Source of the DNA: Monosporascus cannonballus
Lineage: Eukaryota; Ascomycota; Sordariomycetes; Xylariales
Assembly (NCBI GenBank): GCA_004154925.1
Contig: QJNS01000233.1
Coordinates: 1 to 64,000, forward strand
Direction: 5' to 3'
Length of the DNA: 64,000 nucleotides
Shown here: in pieces, positions 26,273 to 39,099 of the stretch
How positions within the stretch are numbered: position 1 is the stretch's first letter
Layout of the letters: every line of letters begins with the position of its first letter
Notes under the pieces: generated by a model
What the model saw: the letters and a program-made list of their open reading frames with translations, nothing else
The model's database searches: none
What the model was told of the DNA's origin: nothing
Program-made: the position numbers and the translations under genes

Positions 26273-27078
26273 TTAATACATACTGGTCTTCACAACTGCT
26301 CTCATAATAGCCAGGATACATTCATTCAAATCCGGAATCAGGCGCACGTTCTCCGCCTCCTCCTCGTCGCTAATAAAGCAGGTGATCTTGTTCTCCGTGA
26401 AGTAGTCTATCCTCGACTTCTTGCTGCGGATCTGGTTCATAACCAGGGTAATAAGGGTAGCGTCGGAACCTTCAAGCTGTTTTTTTGCCCAAGCTTCGTC
26501 AAGGTTCATGCCATCGACGAGTTGCTCAACTGCGATCATCGCCACATCGTCACCCGTATCCAGGAACCTCTTCGCAAGTCCCTTGAGGAGCGGTGCCAGG
26601 CGAGGCAATGGCAGGTTGGCGATTTCCTCTTGGCTCAGATCCGGGATTTCCTTGCTAATATGGACTTTCTGGTCCGCAGAGGGCGGGACAAGAATTGTCT
26701 CGATTGGATCCAGGCCGAAGAAAGGAGCGGGGAAGACCACAATAGCTTGTGGCGGGTACGTCCAGCGCGTCGTCCGCACACGCGGGAAGCCGCGCTTGTA
26801 TTCTGTGTAGTTATTGAAGTCACTGTCTAGCTCGAATGGCTCAAAGAGCCCCGTGGAGCATAGGAAGCCAGCCGCGACCAGAGAGCTTGAGTTTGGGACA
26901 CATATCTCGATATCCTTCCCTTGGTTAGTCTAAAGACGCCCAAAAACAACTACAAATGACTCACATGGCAGACGCGGGGAACGTTATAATAATTTAGGGC
27001 CAGTTCTCCGGCAATGCACACTGAAACACCATGATGCCTCAGTATGAGGACGGCGGCTCTGATGGGCGTCGAGTTCAT
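26273..27078 (-). CDS. Nucleotidyltransferase-like hypothetical protein, two exons, intact
   Basis: Exon 1 (27078-26965, 38 codons) and exon 2 (26914-26273) are joined across a 50-nt intron (GTGAGT..., branch GACTAACC, acceptor GGGAAG) in phase 0, giving 251 residues. Near the N-terminus the protein reads CIAGELALNYYNVPRVCH followed at once by DIEICVP, matching the [G-x-x-A-L...]-DxE layout of a nucleotidyltransferase-like fold. The usual GS or GG and a second acidic pair are not obvious, so activity is doubtful. The rest is an alpha-rich domain with LPRLAPLLKGLAKRFLDT and a C-terminal segment ending ILAIMRAVVKTSMY. It looks like a lineage-expanded fungal family of unknown function. It lies next to a frameshifted protein of similar fold and may share its origin. 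No frameshift or stop was found. The start at 27078 is the Met nearest the conserved block; an upstream in-frame Met lies at 27156. Confidence 0.72.
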
Positions 27079-27806
27079 TGTGACAATCTTGCTAGTCGAC
27101 TGCCTTCTGGTGAACATTTGGATGAAGGTGGAAAGCTGGCACCAACGCAACGGCACTGACCTACCATGCCTACCATGGTGTTAGGGGTAAGTCTTAACAT
27201 ACCGTCATGGGTCGCTGCGCCTCTGGCCCCACCACCCCTTTCCTACGTCCGGTTAGCGTAGCAATTTCCATAATAATGTTACCATTTACGAGTAATCCCA
27301 GGTTTTCTTGAATTATCCGTTATAACAACTATTTCATCCATTAAAAGAATAGAACAAAGGCTAACAACGACTGGGGCTGGAAAAGTTGCCAATTCGCGTT
27401 GGTTAAAAAGCACCCTTGGGACGACTCGGGCATTCGCCATACTAAATTTGTGTAAGGCGGCTACTAACTAGCGCGACCCATGGAGGTGGGTTCGCCTCAC
27501 ATATACGTCGCGTATAGACCAATGGGATACGTCCCAGGTGGTGCGTTAGTTAAGCGCGCGCCAGGGCTACCAATGGACGGCACATACTGTGACAGTGCAA
27601 TCGGTTGTTGGCCCATGGCCTGATCCTCTCTAACACATCCCCAAAGGCAACCCCATGACTGTAGGAAATGACCATGGATGCAGTGAAGGTAAAAACAAGG
27701 AGAGGCAGATAAATTGACGAGTATTCAAGGCCATCAAATTTGCAAGCCTTGATCTGGACCGTCTCGCGTCTATTTCCCCTTTTCCTTTCAACCCCGGCCC
27801 CAAAAG
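27079..27806. other. Intergenic region upstream of two divergent genes
   Basis: About 730 bp between divergently transcribed genes (26273-27078 on minus, 27807-28673 on plus). The last 40 bp before 27807 are pyrimidine-rich (CTATTTCCCCTTTTCCTTTC), a common feature just upstream of ascomycete start codons. A minus-strand frame at 27550-27930 runs into the phosphoesterase gene and is a shadow. Confidence 0.5.
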
Positions 27807-28673
27807 ATGGACGCATTCTTGAGGAAGATCCGGAAGCGGCTCCATCCGCCGTCAAGGTCCTGTGTCCAAATCCTCTCTGATCTCCATCTCGAAGTTGGGC
27901 AGCAGTATTCGTCTTATATATTTCCCACATCTGCGCCTTTTCTTCTCTTGGGTGGCGATATTGGGCGGCTCATCGACTATGATGGATACCTGAAGTTCCT
28001 CGAAGCGCAGGTCTCTCGGTATGAGATGGTGTTCTTAGTGTTGGGGAACCACGAGTTCTACGGTCTGGACTACGAGTCCGGACTCGACAAAGCGCGGCGT
28101 CTCTCGGAAGAACCTTCCCTTGCCAACGCACTCATCCTCCTGAACAGGGCCCGGTGGGACGATCCTGGTTCCAGTCTGACGATCCTCGGCTGCACACTAT
28201 GGTCAGCCATTCCAGAGGAGGCTTACGGCGTCGTCGAGTCCAAGGTCAGCGACTTCAAAAAGATACACAAGTGGACTGCCCGGAAACACAACGAAGTCCA
28301 CGCCGAGGAGACTGCCTGGCTTCGCAAGCAAGTCGCACAGGTGGCATCGCAGGGCGACAATGGCAAAAGACGACTTCTGGTCGCGACACACCACGCGCCC
28401 TGCGTGGAGGGGACTTCTCGGCCAGAGCATTCCAGCAACCCGTGGATGCCTGCCTTCGCGACAGATCTGGTGGACCAAGAGGGGTGGGATGGCGTCAAGA
28501 CCTGGGTCTTCGGCCACACACATTATTCGACGAATTTGCTACGGAACGGCATCAGACTCGTGGCCAACCAGCGAGGGTATGCCCTTCCGGGCAGTGCGGC
28601 ACAGAGGGAAGAGGGCAAGAAGACGAAGAAGATTGCTCATGAATTTGATGCTGCTATGGCCATCACTCTGTAG
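27807..28673 (+). CDS. Calcineurin-like metallophosphoesterase
   Basis: A single-exon, intact gene for 288 residues. All metallophosphoesterase signature blocks are present in order: SDLHLE (Asp25, His27), GGDIG (Asp51), GNHEFYG (Asn81, His82), ATHHAP (His195-196) and FGHTHY (His237, His239). These residues bind the two metal ions of this hydrolase superfamily. The short form without signal peptide or membrane segment suggests a soluble cytosolic phosphoesterase; the substrate (phosphoprotein, nucleotide or other phosphodiester) cannot be told from sequence. The start has a good context (AAAAGATGG) behind a pyrimidine-rich leader. It lies in the left, non-RIP part of the 20.5-kb insertion and shows no decay, so it is either selected cargo or a recent arrival. 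The family assignment is firm; the function is not. Confidence 0.92.
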   Translation: MDAFLRKIRKRLHPPSRSCVQILSDLHLEVGQQYSSYIFPTSAPFLLLGGDIGRLIDYDGYLKFLEAQVSRYEMVFLVLGNHEFYGLDYESGLDKARRLSEEPSLANALILLNRARWDDPGSSLTILGCTLWSAIPEEAYGVVESKVSDFKKIHKWTARKHNEVHAEETAWLRKQVAQVASQGDNGKRRLLVATHHAPCVEGTSRPEHSSNPWMPAFATDLVDQEGWDGVKTWVFGHTHYSTNLLRNGIRLVANQRGYALPGSAAQREEGKKTKKIAHEFDAAMAITL

Positions 28674-30130
28674 CGAGCCTTGACCCTGCGCTGATTGCCA
28701 CCCTGACAACCGGCCATCCAACGCGCGACGGAATGGGAGCGCCGTCGCGTTATGGTCGTCAACTTCCACCCGGCTACCCCGTCCCCGTCACTCATTCTCA
28801 ACTTCATCGTCTCTAGCCTCTTTTATTTCAGCATCCTCGATTAGTACTGCGAAGTTTGGCGTTCGATGTCGCCTACTGCCTACTCCGCCGCCCACCCATG
28901 TGTTTTCCTGTATAAGTGCCGTCGTCAGCTTACGCTTCTCGTTTCGCAGCTCCCGGCGGGCCTCCTTGCATTGTCAGGACCCTTGAAAACTCTGGGGTCA
29001 ACCAATTCTAGTCCTCCTATCTCGTTGCTTCCCATGGCACGAACGTCTATCCTTTCCGGTCTCCTCCTGGCTTTCGCTATGTGGTCGCTGTTCATCATAT
29101 CGCGTCTCTACGGCCCGCACCATCTCCAGCATCCAATACGGCGCATTCAAAATCATCGATGGGTCCATTGTTCTTGTCTTTACTAACGCCGGCTCCGGCG
29201 CGTAGTCCGCCAGGGTGTCCATCAGCCGCTTCAGATCCATAGCTGCGTCTGGCTACCTCACGGACACTAGTAGCGAGGACGTCGGCACCCCTGTCCGGCA
29301 GAGCCATGATGGCGTCGCTGTCTGGACGCTCCGTCAAGCTACTTATATTGACCCTGAATGCTGTTTCGTCAACAGAGGCAGCTGAACACTTCCACCTTCG
29401 GCATTCAATGAGAGCGGTTACAGGGACGCTGTCTAAAGTGTGTGACGATGGGCGTGATTACAAGCTATGCGCGTCTGAGACTCGTGGGATCCGAGGCTTT
29501 ATGGCGAGTCACCAACCCTCTGTCGGTCTTCGGACTTTAGAACTTTATATCATTCTGCGCTCCGCTGCCTGCAGCTGTCCCCTTGTACGGCATGGATATG
29601 AACTTCCTCAGACGACACAAGCCTATTTCATACCGAGAGCTTTGATGATTAGGACGTCATGTGTTTATCCGCATAACACCAGCGTAATAACCCCTTAGGG
29701 TGTGCTTGGTCCCAGGTCCTGCCTTACCAAGCCTCATAGCTACGCCATGCCCTTTATTATTTTTTACCTATTAACGAAGCAGACTTAAGGGGAGGAGTGG
29801 ATATAACTCTATGGACAGGCGACGGAGATACCGTAATTTCGAACATTAGGCAATTAGGGGAAGTGATTAATGAAACGACTAAAGGAAATATTTTTCCGAC
29901 GAACGGGTTACGTTATTATTTATGGCCAAAGTGTTAGCAGAACAACTTACACCCTAAGCGCAATAGGAATACCTTTGCCGTTTTTTAACCTATGTGGTCC
30001 AAATCCAGGTTAAAAGTGAGACGAAAACGTCTTTTGGATTGATTAAGACTTTAGCGCTCCTAATGCTAAAAAACAAAGGAAGGAACGATATAATATGATA
30101 TAATTAGGTTTGCAATAAAACCATTATGTT
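28674..30130. other. GC-balanced region grading into AT-rich DNA, with a possible coding remnant on minus at 28998-29310
   Basis: No complete gene is supported. On the minus strand a frame from 29310 begins MALPDRGADVLA, and an overlapping frame from 29240 reads MDLKRLMDTLADYAPEPALV with mostly G/C third positions. Together they resemble a decayed exon, but the family is unknown. Plus-strand frames at 28866-29186 and 29306-29698 lack any recognisable domain. From about 29700 the AT content rises, and by 30130 the sequence is fully AT-rich. Confidence 0.3.
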
Positions 30131-31381
30131 GTATTTATGGAAAATAAAAATATTACCAAAGGTTTAATTATTTTATGGTTATGGAATATTATGCGCGGTA
30201 TTTATCTATTAAATCCTAATTTTCTTTATATGTTTTAATATTTTGCCGAAATTTGTGTTTTTTTCATATTTAATTTTGAATTTTGTTTTTAATATTTCTG
30301 AGCTTAATAAATTACGCCTGTATACCACGGTAAGCGATTTGGCCTCATTACAATAAGATACTAAATTTTCTGAACTTTTTAAAGAGAAGATTAATTATAC
30401 AATAGTCGGTAACTTTAATATTTTTAACGTCCTTTGGCTTTAATTCCATATTAAGTAAATATATAAAAAGGATTAACGAATTTAGAATACGTAAGCCCGC
30501 ATAATAAATAATAAATTTCTTATAATTACGATTTAAAGACTGGATATATTTAAAACCGGAAATAAATATTAGTATTATTAATTTTTCTTTTCGTTTTTTT
30601 TGAAAATTAGTCCTTTTATACGAATTTTTCTTATTAAGGTATGCAGATTTTTTTCTTATTGATTTGTCAAAAGTTATTCGACGGGTAATATTTATGGAAA
30701 TCAATATATACATATTATAGATTTCGCTAGGATTTAAAGACTTTAATAAAGCAGTTACTTTTTTTTGTTTCTTTAAAAAAAGATCTTTTTCGTAATTATA
30801 ATAATAATTATGGCCGCCGAATTAGCTTAGGTAACTTTATTTAATGCTAGATTGCTAGTTGGGACAGCCCTTTAAACGTATTTATACCTTCTTTTCGCGT
30901 TTATGTTTTCTAGATGCCTAATTTATTACTTTCCGTTACTTTTGTTTATACGGAAACCGATATACAGAAAAAAATCATTAATTTACTTTTTATACATTTT
31001 TCGATTCGTTTTAGGTTAATAAAAGTTTTAATCTTATAAGCTATATCGTAACGGAAAATTTGTCTTATTAATCGTTATTTTCGAACCGTTTTTTATTAGT
31101 ACTTTTATTGTTTACGAATAAGGCAGCCTTTAGTTATATATAGCATATATGGCATAGGCGGTGATAAAAGTAACGGAATTAAAGCAGGCAGATATATTTT
31201 TATATATTAATATATCGTATAAATATATTTTATATAATATATTTAATCCGTTATTTTTGAAAACATTATAATCCGTTAAAACCGAGCAAAATAAATTATT
31301 AAAAATTAAACTTTTAATTTAATTAAATAATGCGAATATTTTTAAAAGTATTTATTTTATATAGAAAATACTATTTTGAAT
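30131..31381. repeat. AT-rich RIP-degraded DNA
   Basis: About 1.25 kb, stop-saturated. A 121-codon low-complexity frame (30348-30713, minus; Ile, Lys, Asn and Tyr rich) is a product of base composition rather than a gene. Confidence 0.55.
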
Positions 31382-31386
31382 ATAAT

Positions 31387-31607
31387 TGTCAAAGATTAAG
31401 GAAGTGTGCTAAGAAAATGTGCGCATTATAAAGAAGACGTCAAGCATTTTATGCGTTATTCTTACGCAATCGTTACAAGGCAGGTGCGGGGTAGTTGTTT
31501 TATAGGTAATTGCTCACTTCCCTCTCAGAGAAAAAGGGCAAGCTTTAAACTAGTCCTTAACATACCCGTAGTGTTTCTTTTACTTTGATCTTTAACAAAA
31601 CATGACA
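31387..31607 (-). mobile_element. Solo LTR, family A, copy 2 (TSD ATAAT)
   Basis: A 221-bp segment running TGTCAAAGATTAAGG to CAAAACATGACA on the + strand, flanked by ATAAT at 31382-31386 and again at 31608-31612. It is the inverse of the copy at 19285-19492 and less mutated. The TATAAAAC box reads on the minus strand, so the LTR is minus-oriented. A frame called at 31406-31588 inside it is not a gene. Confidence 0.85.
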
Positions 31608-31612
31608 ATAAT

Positions 31613-33862
31613 ATAACGTATAACCTTAAAAATAATAGTATTTATTTCGTTAATTAAATATTATAATAGAAAAACAAAATTATATAACTAATAAGGGCAT
31701 TAAATGCAATAATTACTTAAATTGCCGGTATTACGAACGGCAGGTTTAATTTTTTAAAAGTAAAAAGTTTTAACCGGGTTTAAAATAAGAAATATTATCG
31801 AAGATTTAGATTTTTTATAAATGCTCTATAATCCCAAAATAGGTGTTTTTAATAACTCCAGCCTATATTTAATTTATGTTAATAATAATTTAACTTCAAA
31901 AACGGAAATAAATTTTACAGATATAAGTTTTGTTTTATAATATATCCGTATTAATAACTTTTTAAAATAACTGATACATTAAGAATATAAAGCGAAAAAA
32001 GGCTTTTTTAAGCCCAGTTTTGAATTCTTTATCTTTTTTAGGATATATAGCTAGTATAACGAAAAAGTCCGATAGCTACCATAACGATAAAAACTTAACT
32101 AAAATACCAAACGTATTAAAATAAAATAATTAATAACGAAATATAATAATATAAGGATAAAAATTTTAATAAAAGAAAATAAAGACAGAATTTTATAGAC
32201 ATATACTGGGCTGTTAAAATATAACAGATAAGCAATTAGTTTAAAAGTATTATTATTATACTTACGGTAGTATAATTTTTTGGTTAATATATTAATATAA
32301 ATAAACACAGACACTTCCGTATTATTTACCGCAAATGTTTTTTAAAAAAATACCGGAATAATATCCGCCTATTTACTTTATTACGTACCTAATTACAGTT
32401 TTATAAACTTAATATTTGCAAAATAATGTTACATCGAGTTCTCGCAATTTTATCATTATCTTTATAGAAAGGGATAAAGGATTATTTACAGCGATCCGGC
32501 GATTATACTTACGTTTTTTTCGTCGTCGACAATAACGCTTTAACCGACAAGCCATAATATCTCGATATCCGCAAAGTACTGCCGGTTATCGAAAAGTATT
32601 TCGAATAAAAAGGCGATTTAGAAATATTAGTTATTAATATCGAATTAAGATCTATATACGTTAAATATATACGGTTTTTTAACGTCGTAATTATGATTAA
32701 TTTCCTTTTTTATATTGAATAAATAAAAAGACTTAAAGAATATCTGGCATATAAACTGGGACCTTAAAACCGTATTTACTTTAATTAAATATATTAATAC
32801 TAGTAAAAAAAGTAACGGCGTTATGCAATTGCAATTGGTAAAAAGAGAAATTAAGCATAAGAATAAGCTCCGAATCTTTATATAATAGAACATATTAACG
32901 CCCTAAATGTATTAGATCACATAGATTATAACTTAAGATTAGCAAAATTTATTATTATATATTAATTGTTGATTTCAAATATTTACGTTATTATTTAATT
33001 ATCGAATGAACAGGAAAAAGCTTCCGGTTAGGGCTGATAATTAATATTTCTAATTTTTTTTTAGCTTTTTCGAACTTTTTACAGTTTTAAGCCTAAACGT
33101 TAATTATATTAAATGCTGTAACGTTTTTTATCTTATACCAGATCCCGAATTATTATAACTTGATTTGGATCGAAACTTTAATATCAAATATAACAACATT
33201 ATATTTGCATTAATAGCGTATAAAGTAATTACATCGCTAAAGAGAATATAAAGAGATATTAAGATTAATATATAGAATTTTTTATATGGACGGTTTTTCT
33301 AGACTAAATATATAGGCAGAGCTTAGATAACTAATTACTTAGGGGCAATAAGAAAAAAAAGAAACTAAGAACGAATACGGCCGCGAACGATTAATATAAG
33401 TAAGAGAACGGATTACATTATATTGAAAAGCAGCAGTTACATAAATGTTATTATTAGAAAACGAGTTGTTAAAACAATATAAGTAACTTATTAGCATAAT
33501 ACATAAACGTCTAGAACTCTATAAAGGCGTACAGTTTAGATAATAACTGCTTTTCGCTTATATTGGAATAGATAATTAAATAGGCGGTAATTTAAGGTAA
33601 GCTTGTCCTAAGCCTAATAGTCCATTCCTTACGAACTCTTTAACAGTAATATTAAAAAAAACCATTTAATATTGATCTTAAATAGCTATACAAATTGGCC
33701 ACCTAATATATAACGCTTAAAATATTAAGATAGGTCCTGAGATAATCCGCTTTTAAGGAAAACGTATTTTCTATTTAATTAAAATGTTGGAAAGAGGATT
33801 AATAAAAGCAGTATCTAGTTGTTTTCCAGGTAAGGTACGAATTCGAAAATATATCCCCGGTT
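31613..33862. repeat. AT-rich RIP-degraded DNA with transposon-like scraps
   Basis: About 2.25 kb. A + strand scrap near 32510-32640 translates to a protein-like segment (VVVDNNALTDKP, stop, YLDIRKVLPVIEKYFE) interrupted by stops at positions that could have been Gln. It looks like a dead coding sequence, but I do not recognise the family. Confidence 0.45.
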
Positions 33863-34264
33863 TGTATAACGGCTAGGGGGTTTAACCAACTATTAAACCT
33901 TAGTCGTACGGGTTTATGTTAGCAGGAGTATCGTAGAACTCTGTAGTAATAAGATAACTTAATTACGTCTCTTAATACCAAAGATATATAAGTTGTATTG
34001 CAAACGATTAGTATTAATAAATGTTATAAGCTGGTATTATTTAGATTATGAAAGTAATAAACGGATATATATATATATATTGGTTTCGGTATTACTATTT
34101 ATTTCTGCTTAATTATATTTAGCAAGATTTTGCTGAACAGTTACTTAGTGCTGATTATTTGTGCTTAGTAGATTTTTGCTAAGTATTCGTCACGTAATCC
34201 GAAAGGTGGTTCGTATTATTCTCGTTAACTGTTTCCTGAGGCCAGAACCTGTTAGGTCGTAATA
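33863..34264 (-). repeat. 3' LTR of the inverted gypsy fragment
   Basis: A 402-bp segment running TGTATAACGGCT to GTTAGGTCGTAATA on the + strand, matching the reverse complement of the 401-bp LTRs at 36032 and 42514. It is the copy that still shows a TG start on this strand, which helps fix the LTR ends of the family. Confidence 0.7.
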
Positions 34265-36031
34265 CGATTTTCTTTCTCCCTAAATTTTGCCTTTAAAATT
34301 TCATTTTTCTTGGTAAATGTTACCAGTTTTTTACGATGTCGGGTTATATTGCTAAAGGTTGTTATTAGGTTCTTTTATTATCCGTTAGTAAAATTTTTTT
34401 TTTATTTTTGGCGATTTTAATTTTAAAATTATGCCGTATTTTGTATATTTTTAGGGTTAAAAATACGAAATAATAAAAGCGTTTTTAAATATAAACCTTA
34501 TGTTAAACGTAAATATTCTTATAATGAAATCGGCATTCTTTTTTCTTTTTTAGAAAATATTTATGTCGAAAACTAACGCCTAAAACGAAAAAAGATTTTC
34601 GTAAAAAAACGTTATTTGGAATTGTAAAAACGTTATTAGCAAAAGATAAATAAGGTTATTGCGCGTTTAAGCTGTTTTCGGAAATAAAAGGCTTTTTTTG
34701 CTTAAAAGAAATAAAAATAATATAACTAAAGTTATAATTGCTAAAGGACTTAAAGAAACAAAAACGCTAGGAACAGGCTATCGCCGAGGTTTTTATGACC
34801 GTATTGGTTTTTTTCGTTGATTCTGTAGATTGGTCTGGTATCGATAATATCGATTAGTTCGTTAAAAATACCGATTAGGATGCGATTATTTCTAGTAGTT
34901 CCGTCGTTGTTGGTAAAAGTTCTTCAGTAGGCGTTAGGCGTTAATAAGATTTTTGGCGAGTTCTCAGATATTTTCGGAATCCGGGTGTTTTTTTTACTTG
35001 ATTAAATATTAGATAAGTCCGTTTTGTTTTCGTATATTGAAGATTTCTTTTTATCTTATATGCTTATTCGTTTTTTATTTCTATATCGTTTTATATCGTA
35101 TGTATTTTAATTATATCCGTTATTAATTCGAATAAGAAAATATGAAAATTTAGATAAAGTTGGACTATAAGTAGAAATTCTAATTAATAATTATTTTTTG
35201 AGATTTTCTTAGCGATTTTATATAAACCGATATATTTGAAATCGAGTTTTTATCAAGTCGTTTTGATGAAATATTTTTTATAACGAAAAAAACCATTTTC
35301 CTCTTTTTGAAAGTTAATTTTTTAACCTTTTTAATTATAATACTTATTTATTTATTTGCGTCCGAATTTGAATTCTATTTTTATTTTTTTATATAATTAT
35401 TATAGTTGTTTTAAGATAAGGGTTATTTTAATATTCATTGGACCGTTGTTGTGTTTTTTTCATAAATATCTAAAATAAAACAAAATTTGCGTTTATAGGT
35501 ATTATTTTGACGTTTTCGTAATAATTGGTATTATAAGTTAATTAAGTAATAAGTAACTTTTTAACCAAATTATTCTGTTCGTAATTAATATAATATTGTA
35601 AGTAAGTTTTTAAGGGTTAGTTCGTTCGTTTTATTTATTTATTCGTTTAAGATTTAAATATACTAGATAATTTGTAATTTAAACCAATCTGTATTATAAG
35701 GTTTTGCTAAAACTTAGATGTAAATATTAATCATTTATTTAAAATAATTTTTATTCGTAATTCGCATATATTAACAACATGTTTAAAGAAAATATATGCC
35801 ATTTGTTTGGCGTCTATATCCTCGTAATATTGTAGAAAATAAGAAAATTTGGTAAATCGGTTAACGATTACGAAAATGCTGTCGTAATGTATTTCTGTAA
35901 CTGGATTTTCTGATATAGGAAATTTAATAATAAAGTCGAATATAACTAAATATTATGGTCGCTTTATAATTAGTAATGGCTGTAACTTTCTGTATAGCTT
36001 ATATCGTCGAGCTTTTGTTTTGGCGTAAATA
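33863..36031 (-). mobile_element. 3' fragment of a Ty3/gypsy element, inverted
   Basis: The reverse complement of this block aligns with 40765-42914, the 3' portion of the complete gypsy element next door. It contains, on the minus strand, the start of integrase (a decayed match to IVDRFTKF near 35850-35900), the region before the LTR and an LTR at 33863-34264. The two differ more than RIP alone would give, so this is a related subfamily member. It stops at 36031, exactly where the left LTR of the intact element begins; its 5' two thirds are missing or unrecognised. Confidence 0.72.
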
Positions 36032-36432
36032 TGTTATGACCTAATATTCTTAGCGCATCCAGAAACAGTCAAGATAAGTGGAGCAGGAAGAAAGATCACG
36101 TAACAGGATTATGAGGATCATTATAAGATCTACGAAAGTTAGGATTATTGGGATTATTACAAGATTTACGAAAGTTAGGATCATTAGAATTATTACGAAA
36201 ATGTAATATTTTAAGCAAAATAAATAATAATGGTTAATATATATATGCTTATTATTCTCTATAATTTAAATAATACCAGTTTATAATAATAATTCGTTAT
36301 TTAAGGCATCTTTAATATTACGAAATATAATACGTTGTTATATTTATTCCTTAATTTCTTACGATACTGCTGCTAATATAAACCTGTACGTCTAAGGTTT
36401 AATAATTGGTTAAATCTTTCAGCCGTTATACG
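36032..36432 (+). repeat. 5' LTR of gypsy element 1
   Basis: 401 bp starting TGTTATGACCTAATATTC. It shares with 42514-42914 the stretch TTAGCGCAT(C/T)CAGAAA, a short internal repeat around TTACGAAA(G/A)TTAGGATTATT, and the end AGCCGTTATA. Differences between the two LTRs are mostly C/T and G/A. Confidence 0.85.
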
Positions 36433-37449
36433 TTATAAGCTCTTATTTAGTAATACCGTTAAACTTTGAACAATATCGCCGACATTATGTTTACTAGTAA
36501 GCTGTTCGAATAGCTCACTTACTAAATCCCTGATAACTCGGATATTAAAATGAAATTTGAAAAGAAAAAGAAAAAGCTTCGCCTTTTTTGCGAAGAAGTT
36601 TTTCGACGCCTAGATATTATAAACAAAAGTATTATCTAGCTTGAAAAAATAACAATAACTTTACGACGTTTTTTTAAGCTACCTATAAAAAACTTCAAAA
36701 AAAAAGCTCTCGAAATTAAAAGGCCTTTTCGAACGAAATAAATTATTTAGCTAAGCTTTTCTAAGAAACTAGGAAAAATCCTTAAATTTTCTAAACTAGG
36801 ATTTTTTAATAGAACTTTAACTAAATTATAATTATTTTGATTTAATATCGAATATATTTCGGGTATTTTGTTTTCGATTTACTACGTGTATTATACGAAT
36901 TAAATTCGATATCGGATAATTTATCGGAAATGTAATCATTTAATTTAAACTTATTATAAAAAATACGTTATTTTATTAATAGAATATCGAAACCCGAAAA
37001 TAATACGAATATATAATAATAATAAATAATTTAAGTAAATATTAATAAACATTTATAAAATAATAAGCGAAAAAAAGTCGAAATATAAATTTAGCAATTA
37101 CGATAAAAAAGATTAATATCTAGTAACAGTAATACGTTAGTTTAATTAATTTTTAAATTAAATTAGAGATAAAATATATTAAAACCTAAATTTTTTAATG
37201 TTTTTAATATTAAAAAAGCTTTTTAAGTTTAATCGGCCTAATTATTTATCGGATTATATCGCGATAATAGTTAAGATCGACGATCGATAATATGTTTGGC
37301 GCATTAAAGGTACCAGAAGAAAAAATAATAATAAGCCCTGACATACGGCTAATATTAACGCTTTTCGACGAAGTAATATTTTTTACGACACGGAATTAGG
37401 GCCCATAGAATTAGGAGTTATTTATAAAAAAGACTAGAGCCAGACCAAA

Positions 37450-37491
37450 TGCTTTAATTGCAATAAGATGGAGTATAAGATAACGTAATAC
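37450..37491 (+). pseudogene. Gag zinc knuckle of gypsy element 1, RIP-altered
   Basis: The translation is CFNCNKMEYKIT, stop, Y. It fits a CX2CX4HX4C knuckle in which the His codon became TAT, the Gln codon TAA and the last Cys codon TAC, each a single C>T or G>A change. The surrounding gag reading frame (about 36900-37950) is otherwise unreadable. Confidence 0.7.
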
Positions 37492-39099
37492 AAGGCACTC
37501 AAGAAATCTCGTTAAGATAATTAGGAATTAATACCCGAAGGATAATCTTAAAAAAACCAAAAAAACAAAAGCAAATCTATTAACATAATTCGGCCTAAAT
37601 ACGAACCAGGCCTCCTATAGCGGAAAATCCAATAAGGAATTTCTGAAGCCAGGAAATTAATTAAATAAATATCGTAAATATAATAAAAAGCACTATAAGG
37701 ATAGTTACGCAAACATCAAGATTAAATAAAAGACGTTTATCCTAGAACCTTTAACCGATATAGCAAAATATATGCTATATATTGTCGACATTAAGAATAT
37801 CCCGATTACGAAAAATGAAAATAACATATTTACGGACGGATTACTCGTATATATTATAAAAAGTTCGATTTTCCAAACCGTATAGGAAATAACAAGAACG
37901 ATAAATAATGGTATCGATATTTTCGATTTATAATTCCAAAAAATATTTAGCAATTGGCCGAAATAAAAAACTGGCCCGAAAGAAAGTAATATCCGTAAGA
38001 AACTTTTTGAGATATTGTTAGTAATATAATTATTAAACGGAAAAAGAATTAATTTAATATATAATAAAAAAATATTATCAAAAATATATTACAAATTTTT
38101 ATTTTTAATTACTATTTATTATAAATTCTTATAAAAAAGGTTATTTAGGAGAAAATACGTTAATTCATAACGAAATATTAAAATAATAATTAATAAAACG
38201 CATAATAAAATATAGTCGAAAAAATAAAAAAATTATTTACCTAATAAGAAAACTATTATAATAAAATTAAATATAATTAATAAAATTCGAAAAGGCAATA
38301 TGCAAATAATACTAATAAATGCAGTAATTTAACGCGTTAAATACCGAAATATAAATAAGGTTCGATAAATTTAAAAAGGAATTAAAAAAAGTTATCTATA
38401 AAAAAGCTGCAAAATAACGAAACCTAAAAAAATTAAAAAGAACTTTTAAAAAAGATTTTAAACGCGATAATAAAAGCCGTTAATAACTTTATTATTTTAG
38501 ATATACGAATCGGAACGTATTGGTATACCGTAATAATAAATTACGAAACTTTGGACGGAAATTATATTATACCAGATATAGTTCATAAACTTAAATTGTT
38601 ATAAAGATATAAATTAAAACTCTATATAACAACGATTGCTGAAAATTAGGAATTTGTTTACGATAACGAGAAAATTATATGCGAAATTAATTACCTTAAG
38701 ATTTTTGTTTAAGGACGATATTAAATAGTTAATTTCGATATCGTTTTATTTAAAAATTACGATATGATCTTAGAATTACTATGAATACGCCAATATGGAA
38801 TTCTGATTAATAAAAGGATTAGCTAGATAAAGTTTACCTTATATCTTATTAACGGATAAAAAAGAAAATTAAGATCTTAATATTGGATCGAAAATAGCGA
38901 CGAATATAAGCATAAAGATACGATAAAACTCTTATTACCTAAAAAGACAAAATATAAGAAAAAAAATAAGTATTAAAGAAAAATACGATGTATTATTGTT
39001 ATTATTAAAGCGAAATTAAAGTAATTAAATAACGATCTAAAATAATAGCAGTGTTAAAAGTTAAACAATTTAATTAATATGCTATTATAATAATATAGG

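Noticed and set aside
28154..28683. Alternative frames inside the metallophosphoesterase gene
   Set aside because: The frame at 27807-28673 holds all catalytic motifs; the others are shadows.
30348..30713. 121-codon minus-strand frame in AT-rich DNA
   Set aside because: Low-complexity Ile, Lys, Asn and Tyr composition expected from base content; no motif.
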